A DNA stretch of 64,000 nt from Dyadobacter sp. CY356 (GTDB taxonomy: Bacteria; Bacteroidota; Bacteroidia; Cytophagales; Spirosomataceae). This document shows, in pieces, positions 33,248-41,737 of the stretch (positions are counted from its first letter, which is position 1; each line of letters starts with the position of its first letter). Position numbers and translations under genes: made by a program. Below the pieces are notes generated by a model. It saw only the letters and a list, made by a program, of their open reading frames with translations, was not told the origin of the DNA and did no database searches. The DNA lies in assembly GCF_021440195.1 (NCBI RefSeq), contig NZ_JAJTSZ010000011.1, forward strand, positions 62,001 through 126,000, read 5' to 3'.

Positions 33248-34645
33248 ATGTATCCCATTGTTTTGTTGTCAGTTCTTGGAATCGTAACACTCTTCTTAGG
33301 GTTCTCGAAATCGAAGAATATCTTATTGCCAGCTGTCCTGCTTTTCCTTGCCATTGCTTTGGCAGGTAATTTCTTTGAGTGGAACAAAGGGCCGTTGTTA
33401 TATTTTTACGATATGTTCCGGGTTGATAACCTGACACTGGCCTTCAACGGCATCATTCTCGCCTCCGCTTTCATGATCGTTGCGATCTCCGGAGGTTTTC
33501 AGGATAACGCAGAAGCGGAACCGGCTGAGTATTATGCTTTAATGCTTTTCTCTCTGGTTGGTGCGATTATGATGGTAGGTTTTGAACATTTGATCATGCT
33601 TTTCCTTGGTGTCGAAATTCTTTCTGTTGCGATGTACGTATTGACAGGTAGCAACAAACGTAATTTACGTTCGAACGAAGCCGCATTGAAATACTTTTTG
33701 ATGGGTGCATTTGCAACCGGTATCATGCTTTTTGGTATGACATTACTTTACGGAGCTACCGGTTCATTTGAATTGAGTGAAATTCAGGCTTATGTTTCTA
33801 CAACACAGCAAGCGGTTCCTTCCTACATTTTATATGCGGGATTATTATTGCTGCTGATTGGTATGTTGTTTAAAGTTTCCGCCGCACCTTTCCACTTCTG
33901 GACACCGGATGTTTACGAAGGAGCACCAACGATCTTTACAACGTTCATGTCAACGATTGTAAAAACAGCCGGTTTTGCAGCACTTTATAGATTATTATCA
34001 CATTCATTTACCGGAGTATATGGTTTCTGGTGGCTGGTAATCGCAATTATTGCTATTCTTACTTTGCTTGTTGGAAATATCGGAGCGACTACACAGAACA
34101 GCTTCAAACGGATGATGGCATATTCAGGGATTTCCCACGCAGGATATTTGCTGATCGCATTAACGGCCCTTTCTAAACCAACGCAAAATGCAATCGTATT
34201 TTACTCACTGGCATATTCACTTTCAACAATCGCCGCTTTTGGTGTGTTGATCTTAGTATCAAAAGAGAAAACATTCGAAGGCCAGCCGGACGAACGTTAT
34301 GACGCATTTAACGGATTGGCTAAGAAAAATCCTTTCCTTGCATTTGTGGTAACAGTTTCGATGTTATCTCTGGCCGGAATTCCACTAACAGCAGGTTTCT
34401 GGGGGAAATTTTTTGTGTTCAGCAGCGCGGCTGACAGAGGAATTATCTGGGTGCCGGCGATTGCAGTTTTAATGTCGGTTGTTGGTATTTATTATTACTT
34501 CCGTGTAATTATTGCATCTTATTTGAAAGAAGGTGATATCGCAGAAATTCGTGTTGCACCGTTTTATAAAGTTATTCTGATTCTTGCAACCGTGCTGACT
34601 ATTGTATTTGGTTTGGCTCCTGGATTGTTGGAGGGGATTTTTTAA
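33248..34645 (+). CDS. nuoN: NADH-quinone oxidoreductase subunit N
   Basis: This third antiporter-like subunit of complex I has 465 residues and about 14 helices. It shows MLFLGVEILSVAMYVLTG (conserved Glu), KVSAAPFHFWTPDVYEGAP (conserved Lys), and MMAYSGISHAGYLL. It is the last gene of the cluster, and a terminator hairpin follows 20 bp later. Confidence 0.96.
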   Translation: MYPIVLLSVLGIVTLFLGFSKSKNILLPAVLLFLAIALAGNFFEWNKGPLLYFYDMFRVDNLTLAFNGIILASAFMIVAISGGFQDNAEAEPAEYYALMLFSLVGAIMMVGFEHLIMLFLGVEILSVAMYVLTGSNKRNLRSNEAALKYFLMGAFATGIMLFGMTLLYGATGSFELSEIQAYVSTTQQAVPSYILYAGLLLLLIGMLFKVSAAPFHFWTPDVYEGAPTIFTTFMSTIVKTAGFAALYRLLSHSFTGVYGFWWLVIAIIAILTLLVGNIGATTQNSFKRMMAYSGISHAGYLLIALTALSKPTQNAIVFYSLAYSLSTIAAFGVLILVSKEKTFEGQPDERYDAFNGLAKKNPFLAFVVTVSMLSLAGIPLTAGFWGKFFVFSSAADRGIIWVPAIAVLMSVVGIYYYFRVIIASYLKEGDIAEIRVAPFYKVILILATVLTIVFGLAPGLLEGIF

Positions 34646-34665
34646 GATATAATTTTAATTAGTCG

Positions 34666-34699
34666 AAAGAGCTTCACTTCTGTGTGGCTCTTTTTTTTT
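34666..34699 (+). terminator. Terminator after nuoN
   Basis: AAAGAGC pairs with GCTCTTT over a 15-base interior that can pair further, followed by a run of nine T. Confidence 0.8.
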
Positions 34700-34797
34700 G
34701 TTACTTTTTAATTAAAACCACGTAAGAATAAAATAACGCCCCCAACGTCTCTGAAAATCTTCATTAGTCTATAATTACACGTTTAATTATTGTTACT

Positions 34798-36009
34798 ATG
34801 ACAGATTTCTCCTCGAATGAAATACCCCAGTTTAATGAAGATTTTAGGAAATCTCATTATCATCAAAACCTTCTGAATTTTAAACTGGAAGATCTTTTGG
34901 ACCGGGAAGCTATCAACCTTGATAATAAGAATATCAGTGAATTTATTAAGAATAAAAGAATCCTGATCACAGGCGCGGCCGGATCAATCGGGAGAAATCT
35001 TGTGAAACAGATTATTTTATTCAAACCAAAAAGACTCATTTTACTTGATAAATCGGAAACTGCTGTTTATGAACTGGATGAAGAGATCAGGGAAATGCGG
35101 ATTTCTGGAATAGAAATAGTTTCATTCATAGGCGATGTTTCAGATGACAAGCGGATGAAACCTTTGTTTCAAAAAAATCAACCTCAGATTATTTTCCACG
35201 CCGCTGCTAACAAGCACGTGCCTCTTCTTGAAAGAAATGCATACGAAGCAATCAAAACGAATATTTTTGGAACAAAGATACTGGCAGATCTTGCTGTTGA
35301 ATTTTGGGTGGAAAAATTCATTTTGATATCCACAGATAAAGCGGTTAATCCCTCAAACGTAATGGGCGTTACAAAGAGATTTGCAGAGATAATTTTACAG
35401 AATCTCAACAAAACAAATAATACCACACAATTCATCGTAACACGATTTGGCAATGTATTGGGGACAAAAGGCTCTGTTGTTCCTGTCTTTAAAAGACAGA
35501 TTGAGAGAGGCGGCCCGGTTGAAATCACGGATGCCAAAGTAAAACGTTATTTTATTACCATGAGTGAGGCATGTCAGTTAGTGCTTGAAGCAGGTGCGAC
35601 CGGTCATGCCAATGAGATATTTACTTTGGATATGGGAGAATTGGTATTACTGAAAGCACTGGCGGAGAAAATGATTCGTTTAACCGGTCTTCAGCCAGAT
35701 GTGGATATTGAAATTATTTATATCGGTCTGCGGGCGGGGGAAAAGCTTGTGGAAGAGAGGTTGGGAATAGATGAAGAAGATACGCCTGCGCATCATCCGA
35801 AATTAAGAATTGCCAGGCTTGCAGCTTTGGATGGATTTGAAGTTGACAAAGTATTGACAAAACTGGGAAAAGCACTTGATGCCGGAGAAGACAATGAAAT
35901 GATACTGATTTTGAAAGAAGCAATCCCGGAATATATCAGCCATAATTCAGAATTTGAAAAACTGGATATATTCCGGGCTGCAAAAGTTGAAAAGAATATT
36001 ACGGAATAA
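34798..36009 (+). CDS. CapD/WbpM/FlaA1-like UDP-N-acetylhexosamine 4,6-dehydratase, short soluble form
   Basis: This 403-residue extended SDR enzyme matches the catalytic half of WbpM/CapD without their membrane N-terminus. It has a short leader with DLLDREAINLD, the Rossmann motif ILITGAAGSIGRNLVKQ (about 57-73), and STDKAVNPSNVMGVTKR, where Met replaces the usual Tyr of the YxxxK motif, as is normal in this family. FIVTRFGNVLGTKGSVVPVF and IYIGLRAGEKLVEE follow. It starts biosynthesis of modified UDP-HexNAc sugars for surface glycans. The last 11 bp overlap the convergent esterase gene. Confidence 0.9.
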   Translation: MTDFSSNEIPQFNEDFRKSHYHQNLLNFKLEDLLDREAINLDNKNISEFIKNKRILITGAAGSIGRNLVKQIILFKPKRLILLDKSETAVYELDEEIREMRISGIEIVSFIGDVSDDKRMKPLFQKNQPQIIFHAAANKHVPLLERNAYEAIKTNIFGTKILADLAVEFWVEKFILISTDKAVNPSNVMGVTKRFAEIILQNLNKTNNTTQFIVTRFGNVLGTKGSVVPVFKRQIERGGPVEITDAKVKRYFITMSEACQLVLEAGATGHANEIFTLDMGELVLLKALAEKMIRLTGLQPDVDIEIIYIGLRAGEKLVEERLGIDEEDTPAHHPKLRIARLAALDGFEVDKVLTKLGKALDAGEDNEMILILKEAIPEYISHNSEFEKLDIFRAAKVEKNITE

Positions 36010-36895
36010 ACTGATTTGTTTTCATCCAGTTGATACAGCGGGTAAACCATTCATCAAAGGGCGGCGTTTTTAAAAATCCATGTTCTCCATTTGAATAAAT
36101 GTGAAGTTCGGACGGACTCTTGAATTTACTTAAAGCCTCATAAAACATAAGACTGTTTGAAACCGGTACAACCGTATCATCTCCGGCATGTGTAATAAAA
36201 GCCGGCGGTGTTGATTGATTCACCTGTAATTCATTGGAAAAATATTTAATCTGATCGTCAGTCGCTGTTGGTCCCAGCAAATTACTGCGTGAACCTTTGT
36301 GCGTTGGGGCTTCCAGAAAGCTGATTACCGGATAAACCAAAACCATAAAATCTGGTTTGATGCTGGTTTTTTCTTTATTGTCAATAACGGATTTATCAAA
36401 ATGAGTACCTGCTGTGGAAGCTAAATGTCCGCCAGCTGAAAAACCCATAATCCCGATTTTACCCGCATCAACATTCCATTCCTTTGCTCTTTCCCGAACC
36501 GTTTTTATCGCTTGCTGCGCATCCTGCAATGGTCCTATTGACTTATCTTTCATGATTTTATCGCTTGGCAGACGGTATTTTAGAACAAAAGCCGCAATAC
36601 CCAAACGGTTAAATGCCTGGGCAACTTCATAACCTTCCCGGTCAATAACCAGCACGCCATAACCGCCGCCCGGACAAATAATTACCGCCGCCCCATTACT
36701 CTGCCCGACGGGCGGAAGAAAAACGGAAAGCGTCGGCTTTGAAACATTTCTGACTACACCTTTTGTATTGGTTTCTTCATATGCCGCCTCCTTCGCATTC
36801 GGGATTGCACCTGTATAAAGAGGAATTTCTTTTTGAGCAAATCCGGTCAAAAATGATCCGGCCAAAAGAACGAAGGAAAAAAGAAATTTATACAT
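35999..36895 (-). CDS. Secreted alpha/beta-hydrolase esterase (acetyl-xylan esterase type)
   Basis: This 298-residue protein has a signal peptide (about 1-20, ending GSFLTGFAQ). It shows the oxyanion-hole motif VIICPGGGYGVL (HGGG variant), the nucleophile elbow GFSAGGHLAS and a C-terminal acid and His (HAGDDTVVP, NGEHGF). This layout is common to BD-FAE and other carbohydrate esterases that remove acetyl or feruloyl groups. The substrate is unknown. It overlaps the 3' end of the CapD-like gene by 11 bp and sits 33 bp after the SDR gene on the same strand, probably in one transcript. Confidence 0.88.
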   Translation of the reverse strand: MYKFLFSFVLLAGSFLTGFAQKEIPLYTGAIPNAKEAAYEETNTKGVVRNVSKPTLSVFLPPVGQSNGAAVIICPGGGYGVLVIDREGYEVAQAFNRLGIAAFVLKYRLPSDKIMKDKSIGPLQDAQQAIKTVRERAKEWNVDAGKIGIMGFSAGGHLASTAGTHFDKSVIDNKEKTSIKPDFMVLVYPVISFLEAPTHKGSRSNLLGPTATDDQIKYFSNELQVNQSTPPAFITHAGDDTVVPVSNSLMFYEALSKFKSPSELHIYSNGEHGFLKTPPFDEWFTRCINWMKTNQFIP

Positions 36896-36928
36896 ACCAG
36901 ATTTGAAAAATATGCTGCTAAAAAAGTT

Positions 36929-37714
36929 TTAATCAGTAATTGCGCGGTCCAGATGAACATAACCGCCATCTACATGAATAAGCTGGCCTGTTGTATGACT
37001 TGAACGCGGAGAAAGCAAAAATGCCGTCATGTTTGCAATTTCTTCGGCTGTCGTCATTCTCTTTTCCAGCGGAATTTTACTTTCAATGGAAGCCAGTTTT
37101 TCCTCAGGATTTGGTAAGGTCCGGATCCATTTTTCATACAAAGGCGTGTAACATTCTGCCACGATAATTGCATTGACACGGATTCCATATGGCAACAATT
37201 CAACCGCCCATTCGCGCGTCAAAGCACTGCGTCCGCCATTTGCAGCGGCATAAGCCGAAGTTCCGCCTTGTCCGGTCTCCGCAGTTTTTGATCCGATATT
37301 TAAAATTGAACCCCTTGATTTTTTCAGGGCTGGCAAAGCATGATGGACAATCAGATAATAATGAACCAAATTACTATGAAGGCTTTGGATAAATTTTTCA
37401 TAACTGCCGTTTTCCAAGCCTACACTGTCGTTCACGCCTGCGTTGTTGACAATGCCTTCTATTCTTCCAAAAGTATCTTCAATCAGTTTTACAGCTCTTT
37501 CACATTCTTCCGGTTTTGATAATTCCGCTGTAACCTGAAAGGCACGGCCGCCTTCCTGTTCTATTTCTGAAACGGCCAGCAAGTTATCCTCTTCATTTCT
37601 GCCAATGATTACAGGTATCGCACCTTCCCAGGCCAATACGTTTGCAATTCCTTTTCCAATTCCCTTGGCACCGCCTGTAACGATTATTACTTTATCCCTA
37701 AGCTCTAAATCCAT
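36929..37714 (-). CDS. SDR-family oxidoreductase with Asn in place of the catalytic Lys
   Basis: This 261-residue classical short-chain dehydrogenase fold has IIVTGGAKGIGKGIA (cofactor loop), NNAG and the C-terminal SSHTTGQLIHVDGGYVHLD. The active-site motif, normally YxxxK, reads YAAAN: Tyr codon at 37250-37252, Asn at 37238-37240. The general sequence (REWAVELLPYGIRVNA, EEKLASIESKIPLEKR) resembles L-fucose or similar sugar dehydrogenases of Bacteroidota. Loss of the Lys suggests altered or lost activity. The ATG at 37714 is chosen over an upstream in-frame GTG because the family starts with MDLELRDKVIIVTG. It is likely co-transcribed with the esterase. Confidence 0.88.
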   Translation of the reverse strand: MDLELRDKVIIVTGGAKGIGKGIANVLAWEGAIPVIIGRNEEDNLLAVSEIEQEGGRAFQVTAELSKPEECERAVKLIEDTFGRIEGIVNNAGVNDSVGLENGSYEKFIQSLHSNLVHYYLIVHHALPALKKSRGSILNIGSKTAETGQGGTSAYAAANGGRSALTREWAVELLPYGIRVNAIIVAECYTPLYEKWIRTLPNPEEKLASIESKIPLEKRMTTAEEIANMTAFLLSPRSSHTTGQLIHVDGGYVHLDRAITD

Positions 37715-38178
37715 GTTTTTAATGGTTTTGATATTTTTCTGATTTTGATATAAATTACTTATTATTACATGTAGACTACGCAAGATCGCTGCAAATGGGT
37801 CTCTTTTACCGCTGGCTCTAACCACGTTTCAGAAATTATTTCCTTTACTCAGTTAGTCACAAACAAATTAAGACAATTTGAAGTAAAATTTACCCACAAA
37901 GTTTGACATCGATTTAATAAGGGCAGAGTTGCGGGAACTATTATATCAAATTGCACCTTTCTATGTAAATTGTATTAATAACGATTAATTAATATAATAT
38001 TTACAAGAAAATAAAATGCTATTAATTGTCTTTTAGCTTCGGACAATCTAAAAAAAAGAACTAGTTTTGTGTAACGCCGAAAAAGATATATTGTTTTTCT
38101 AGTACATTATTAATAGAAATAATTAAACTTTTTCGTTTTGAAAGAAATTGTGAATACAAAATAACCCTTGATATTAGA
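37715..38178. other. Divergent intergenic region, AT-rich
   Basis: These 464 bases lie between the SDR gene (minus) and the alpha/beta-hydrolase gene (plus). Only one promoter-like box is seen (38062-38069, plus strand). The stretch 37960-38040 is very AT-rich. No coding frame, tRNA or clear hairpin was found. Confidence 0.6.
38062..38069 (+). promoter_or_regulatory. Candidate -7 box for the alpha/beta hydrolase
   Basis: TAGTTTTG, followed by TGTAACG, matches TAnnTTTG and lies 109 bp before the ATG. No TTG is found at the expected -33 spacing. Confidence 0.4.
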
Positions 38179-38952
38179 ATGAAATATACGGTACATGCAG
38201 AGGGCAAGTTTCAATTTATCGACGAAGGAAAGGGCGAAACATTATTGCTGTTGCATGGCCTGTTCGGTGCATTGAGTAACTGGGATGGGATCATTGAATG
38301 TTTTTCAGATCGCTACCGTGTAATTATTCCTTTGCTGCCAATTTATGAACTTCCGCCTCGTGAGGCTGGTTTGGATGCACTTCTGGCCTTTCTTGAAGAG
38401 TTTGTTATATTTAAAAATCTGACAAATGTGACAGTTCTTGGAAATTCTCTGGGCGGTCATATTGGTTTGTTATATACCTTAAAGAACCAGGAAAACGTTA
38501 CACGTCTGGTGCTTACCGGAAGTTCAGGACTTTTTGAAAATTCAATGGGCGGCTCTTTTCCAAAGAGAGGAAGCTATGAATATATTCGTGAGCGGGTTGC
38601 CTATACATTTTATGATCCGGAAGTTGCTACGAAAGATCTGATTGATGAAGTTTTTGAAACCACATCAAGTATTCCAAAATGTATGAGTATTGTCGGAATT
38701 GCAAAGTCTGCTCAGCGTCATAATCTGGCAAAAGATCTTCATAAAATCAAAGTGCCAACATTACTTGTCTGGGGCTTAAATGATACGATTACGCCGCCTC
38801 ATGTGGGTTATGAGTTCAACCGTTTGATCGCCGGATCGGAATTGCATTTTATAGATAAGTGTTGTCATGCGCCGATGATGGAACATCCTGGCAAATTTAA
38901 CGTTATAGTAGAAAGCTTTTTAGAAAAACATGCATCAGTTCCGGTGGAATAG
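38179..38952 (+). CDS. Cytoplasmic alpha/beta hydrolase
   Basis: This 257-residue hydrolase has no signal peptide. It shows LLLLHGLFGALSNWD (oxyanion loop), nucleophile elbow GNSLGGHIGLL (Ser about 96), acid in VWGLNDTITPP, and His in CCHAPMMEHPGKF. It resembles the MhpC/BioH-like esterases. The substrate is not known. It is followed by a terminator, so it is monocistronic. Confidence 0.88.
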   Translation: MKYTVHAEGKFQFIDEGKGETLLLLHGLFGALSNWDGIIECFSDRYRVIIPLLPIYELPPREAGLDALLAFLEEFVIFKNLTNVTVLGNSLGGHIGLLYTLKNQENVTRLVLTGSSGLFENSMGGSFPKRGSYEYIRERVAYTFYDPEVATKDLIDEVFETTSSIPKCMSIVGIAKSAQRHNLAKDLHKIKVPTLLVWGLNDTITPPHVGYEFNRLIAGSELHFIDKCCHAPMMEHPGKFNVIVESFLEKHASVPVE

Positions 38953-38961
38953 TCATTTTTT

Positions 38962-38986
38962 AAAGAGCCTTTAACGGCTCTTTTTT
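38962..38986 (+). terminator. Terminator after the alpha/beta hydrolase
   Basis: AAAGAGCC (38962-38969) pairs with GGCTCTTT (38976-38983) over a 6-base loop, followed by T residues. Confidence 0.85.
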
Positions 38987-39066
38987 ATTTTACAGAATAT
39001 TCTTTTTCATGAAAGTTGACAGGTATTTGATTTTTTCATAGATTCGATAAAAACACTATTTTAGTT

Positions 39067-39738
39067 ATGCTAGCTGCAACGTTAATTAATCCCATGATAC
39101 CGATACTGAAACTTACCGATACGGTAGGGACGGCATTGGACTGGATGGATGAGTTTCGTACCCGGCAGCTTGTCGTGGCCGATTCAGGTTTTTATAAAGG
39201 AATTGTTTCTGAAGATATTCTTTTTGATATATCCGATACCACGCAGCCACTTTCAAGAATCATCATTCAGCATGAGGATGTTTTTGCAACGGAAGACAAT
39301 CACCCTTATGAACTGTTAAGACTTGTTACCCAGTTTGCACTGGATATTGTTCCAGTCGTTAACGAAAATAAAAACGTTACCGGCACCATTCTGGTAAGGG
39401 ATCTGGTTGAACGTTTTGTAAGTGAACTCGGAATCCAGGAAAAAGGAGCGGTTGTTGTTTTGAAAATTGCTGAGAGAGATTATTCTCTGTCTGAAATCAG
39501 CAGGCTGATCGAGTCAAACGGAACCAAGGTTTTAAGCAGTTATTATTCTTCCAGTGAATCACTTCATCCGGCAGATGCTTCTTTGCTGACATTAAAATTA
39601 AACCGTACGAATATCAATCCGATCATCGCCACCTTGGAACGCTTTGGATATGATATTGAAGAAGCACATGCCAACGATCCGATCGAAAGTGTGGATCAGG
39701 AACGGCTTGATATGTTACTTCGGTATTTAGCTACATAA
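39067..39738 (+). CDS. CBS-domain protein
   Basis: This 223-residue cytoplasmic protein begins with paired CBS motifs (about 1-120): RQLVVADSGFYKGIVSEDIL and ALDIVPVVNENKNVTGTILVRDLVE. An ACT-like or other small domain follows (about 128-200, GAVVVLKIAERDYSLSEISRLIESNG). Paired CBS modules bind adenine nucleotides and sense energy state. Upstream of nadK on the same strand (79 bp), it may be linked with NAD(P) balance, but this is only positional. Confidence 0.8.
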   Translation: MLAATLINPMIPILKLTDTVGTALDWMDEFRTRQLVVADSGFYKGIVSEDILFDISDTTQPLSRIIIQHEDVFATEDNHPYELLRLVTQFALDIVPVVNENKNVTGTILVRDLVERFVSELGIQEKGAVVVLKIAERDYSLSEISRLIESNGTKVLSSYYSSSESLHPADASLLTLKLNRTNINPIIATLERFGYDIEEAHANDPIESVDQERLDMLLRYLAT

Positions 39739-39756
39739 TATTCTCGGAATAGTACA

Positions 39757-39787
39757 TTGCCAATCGGCATTTTGTCCCGTATCTTGC
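39757..39787 (+). promoter_or_regulatory. Candidate promoter for nadK
   Basis: TTG at 39757-39759 and TATCTTGC at 39780-39787 are 20 bases apart. The -7 box is imperfect. The ATG follows at 39818. Confidence 0.3.
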
Positions 39788-39817
39788 GGACTAAAAGGAT
39801 CACATACTTTTCTTTGC

Positions 39818-40693
39818 ATGAAAATAGCAATTCACGGACGCAACTTCAATGAGTCTGCCCGCCCGTTTATAGAATCTATGTTCAATGAGCTGTCCCGTCG
39901 GAAAATCGACGTTCAGCTTTCCGAGCCGTTCCGGTCCTTTTTGGATAAACAAGGCATACAGCATTTTTCAAATATGGTTTACGGAAACCCGGATGAACTT
40001 TGCAATGCCCGGATGGTTGTGAGCATGGGCGGGGACGGGACTTTGCTGGAAACTATTTCTCATGTTGGTAAAAGACGGATTCCTGTCATTGGTATCAATG
40101 TAGGCCGCCTGGGCTTTCTGGCGACGGTTTCTCCCGAGCGGATTTCTGATATGATAGAAGCGTTGGAAAATAACCAGTATAAAATTGACGAAAGAACGCT
40201 CGTAAAAGTTGAATCTAATATTGATTTGTTTGAAGGAAGAAATTTTGGTTTGAATGATTTTACAATTACAAAAACCGATACGGCTTCCATGATCACGGTT
40301 CATACTTACCTGAATGACGAATTCCTGAATTCTTACTGGGCGGATGGACTGATTATTTCTACACCAACCGGCTCAACAGGTTACTCTTTAAGCTGTGGCG
40401 GTCCGGTTCTGGTGCCGCATTCCCAAAATTTTATTATCACGCCGGTGAGTCCGCATAACCTGAACGTACGGCCTTTGGTTGTAGAAGATTCTTCGGTGAT
40501 CAGGCTGGAAGTGAAAAGTCGCAGCAATAATTTCCTTGTTTCGATGGATTCGCGTTCCAGAGTTGTGGATGAGGTAACAGAACTCACAGTTAGCAAAGCA
40601 GATTTTACCGCCCGCCTTATAAAAATGCGTGACGACAGCTTTTTGGATACCTTGCGCAGTAAATTATCCTGGGGACTTGATATGAGAAACTGA
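39818..40693 (+). CDS. nadK: NAD kinase
   Basis: This 291-residue cytoplasmic enzyme phosphorylates NAD to NADP. It shows SMGGDGTLLETIS (catalytic Asp73), GINVGRLGFLATV, the NAD-binding FGLNDFTI region and ADGLIISTPTGSTGYSLSCGGP. The length is typical. The epimerase gene follows 33 bp later. Confidence 0.97.
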   Translation: MKIAIHGRNFNESARPFIESMFNELSRRKIDVQLSEPFRSFLDKQGIQHFSNMVYGNPDELCNARMVVSMGGDGTLLETISHVGKRRIPVIGINVGRLGFLATVSPERISDMIEALENNQYKIDERTLVKVESNIDLFEGRNFGLNDFTITKTDTASMITVHTYLNDEFLNSYWADGLIISTPTGSTGYSLSCGGPVLVPHSQNFIITPVSPHNLNVRPLVVEDSSVIRLEVKSRSNNFLVSMDSRSRVVDEVTELTVSKADFTARLIKMRDDSFLDTLRSKLSWGLDMRN

Positions 40694-40726
40694 CCGGTTT
40701 CTTTTCTGACATCAATTTAAGAAAAC

Positions 40727-41737
40727 ATGCAGCTGATATTCCATTCCTTTAATCTTGAATTAAAACACACTTTCACCATTGCGCATGATTCCCGCGATAT
40801 GCAGCAGACATTGATTGTTGAGATGAAAGACGGTGATTTCAGCGGTTTTGGTGAGGCAACTTCCAATCCATATTATGGTGCCACGATTGAGAAAATGATC
40901 ACTTCTCTTGAAAGCATCCGTTCAATGATTGAGGCTGATACACTGAATTCTCCCGAGGAATTGTGGGCAAAAGTAAATCCTTACCTTAAAAATAATTCCT
41001 TTGCACAATGTGCTTTGGATGAAGCTGCACATGATTTATTTGCCAAGAAAAAAGGTCAGAAATTGTATAAGAGCTGGGGTTTATCCATTGATCGTAATCC
41101 ATTGACCAATTTTACGATTGGTATTGATACCGTTGAAAAAATGGTTTCAAAAATGCAGGAACTTCCCTGGCCGATTTACAAAATAAAATTAGGTACCGAT
41201 GACGATCTTCGGATTGTAAGAGAATTACGGGCGCATACCACGGCTGCTTTTCGTGTGGATGCAAATTGTGCCTGGTCTGCCGAACAAACAATTAAATTTT
41301 CCGGTGAATTAAAAAATCTGGGTGTTGAATTTATTGAACAACCCTTACCGGCCGATGATATTGAAGGTATGAAAAAGGTTTTTTCCGGCAGTGTTTTGCC
41401 TGTGATAGCCGACGAAAGTTGCATTCTGGAAAGTGATGTCATAAAATGTTACGGACTTTTTCATGGGGTTAATATAAAGCTTACCAAATGTGGCGGATTA
41501 ACGTCTGCCCGGCGGATGATCCAGGAAGCGAAAGATTTAAATATGACCACGATGGTTGGTTGTATGACTGAATCCAGCGTAGGAATTTCTGCCATTGGCC
41601 ATTTGCTCCCTCTATTGGATTATGTCGATATGGACGGTTCTTTATTGATCAAAAACGACCCGGCAACGGGTGTAACTTTTGATTTTGGGAAAGTGATTTA
41701 TGCGTCCGAAAATGGTACTGGCGCAGTATTAAAATGA
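40727..41737 (+). CDS. Dipeptide epimerase (L-Ala-D/L-Glu epimerase type, enolase superfamily)
   Basis: This 336-residue member of the muconate-lactonizing-enzyme subgroup has KxK (K152, K154 in YKIKLG), metal ligands D178 (RVDANCAWS), E204 (EQPLP) and D229 (ADESC), and a second base K251 in VNIKLTKCGG. These are the marks of L-Ala-D/L-Glu epimerases, which recycle murein peptides in the cytoplasm. Some relatives act on other dipeptides. Its last codons overlap the start of the next gene (ATGA), so the two are translationally coupled. Confidence 0.92.
   Translation: MQLIFHSFNLELKHTFTIAHDSRDMQQTLIVEMKDGDFSGFGEATSNPYYGATIEKMITSLESIRSMIEADTLNSPEELWAKVNPYLKNNSFAQCALDEAAHDLFAKKKGQKLYKSWGLSIDRNPLTNFTIGIDTVEKMVSKMQELPWPIYKIKLGTDDDLRIVRELRAHTTAAFRVDANCAWSAEQTIKFSGELKNLGVEFIEQPLPADDIEGMKKVFSGSVLPVIADESCILESDVIKCYGLFHGVNIKLTKCGGLTSARRMIQEAKDLNMTTMVGCMTESSVGISAIGHLLPLLDYVDMDGSLLIKNDPATGVTFDFGKVIYASENGTGAVLK

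Noticed and set aside
37715..38178. Possible small RNA or tRNA in the long divergent spacer
   Set aside because: No cloverleaf, terminator hairpin or conserved RNA motif could be seen.
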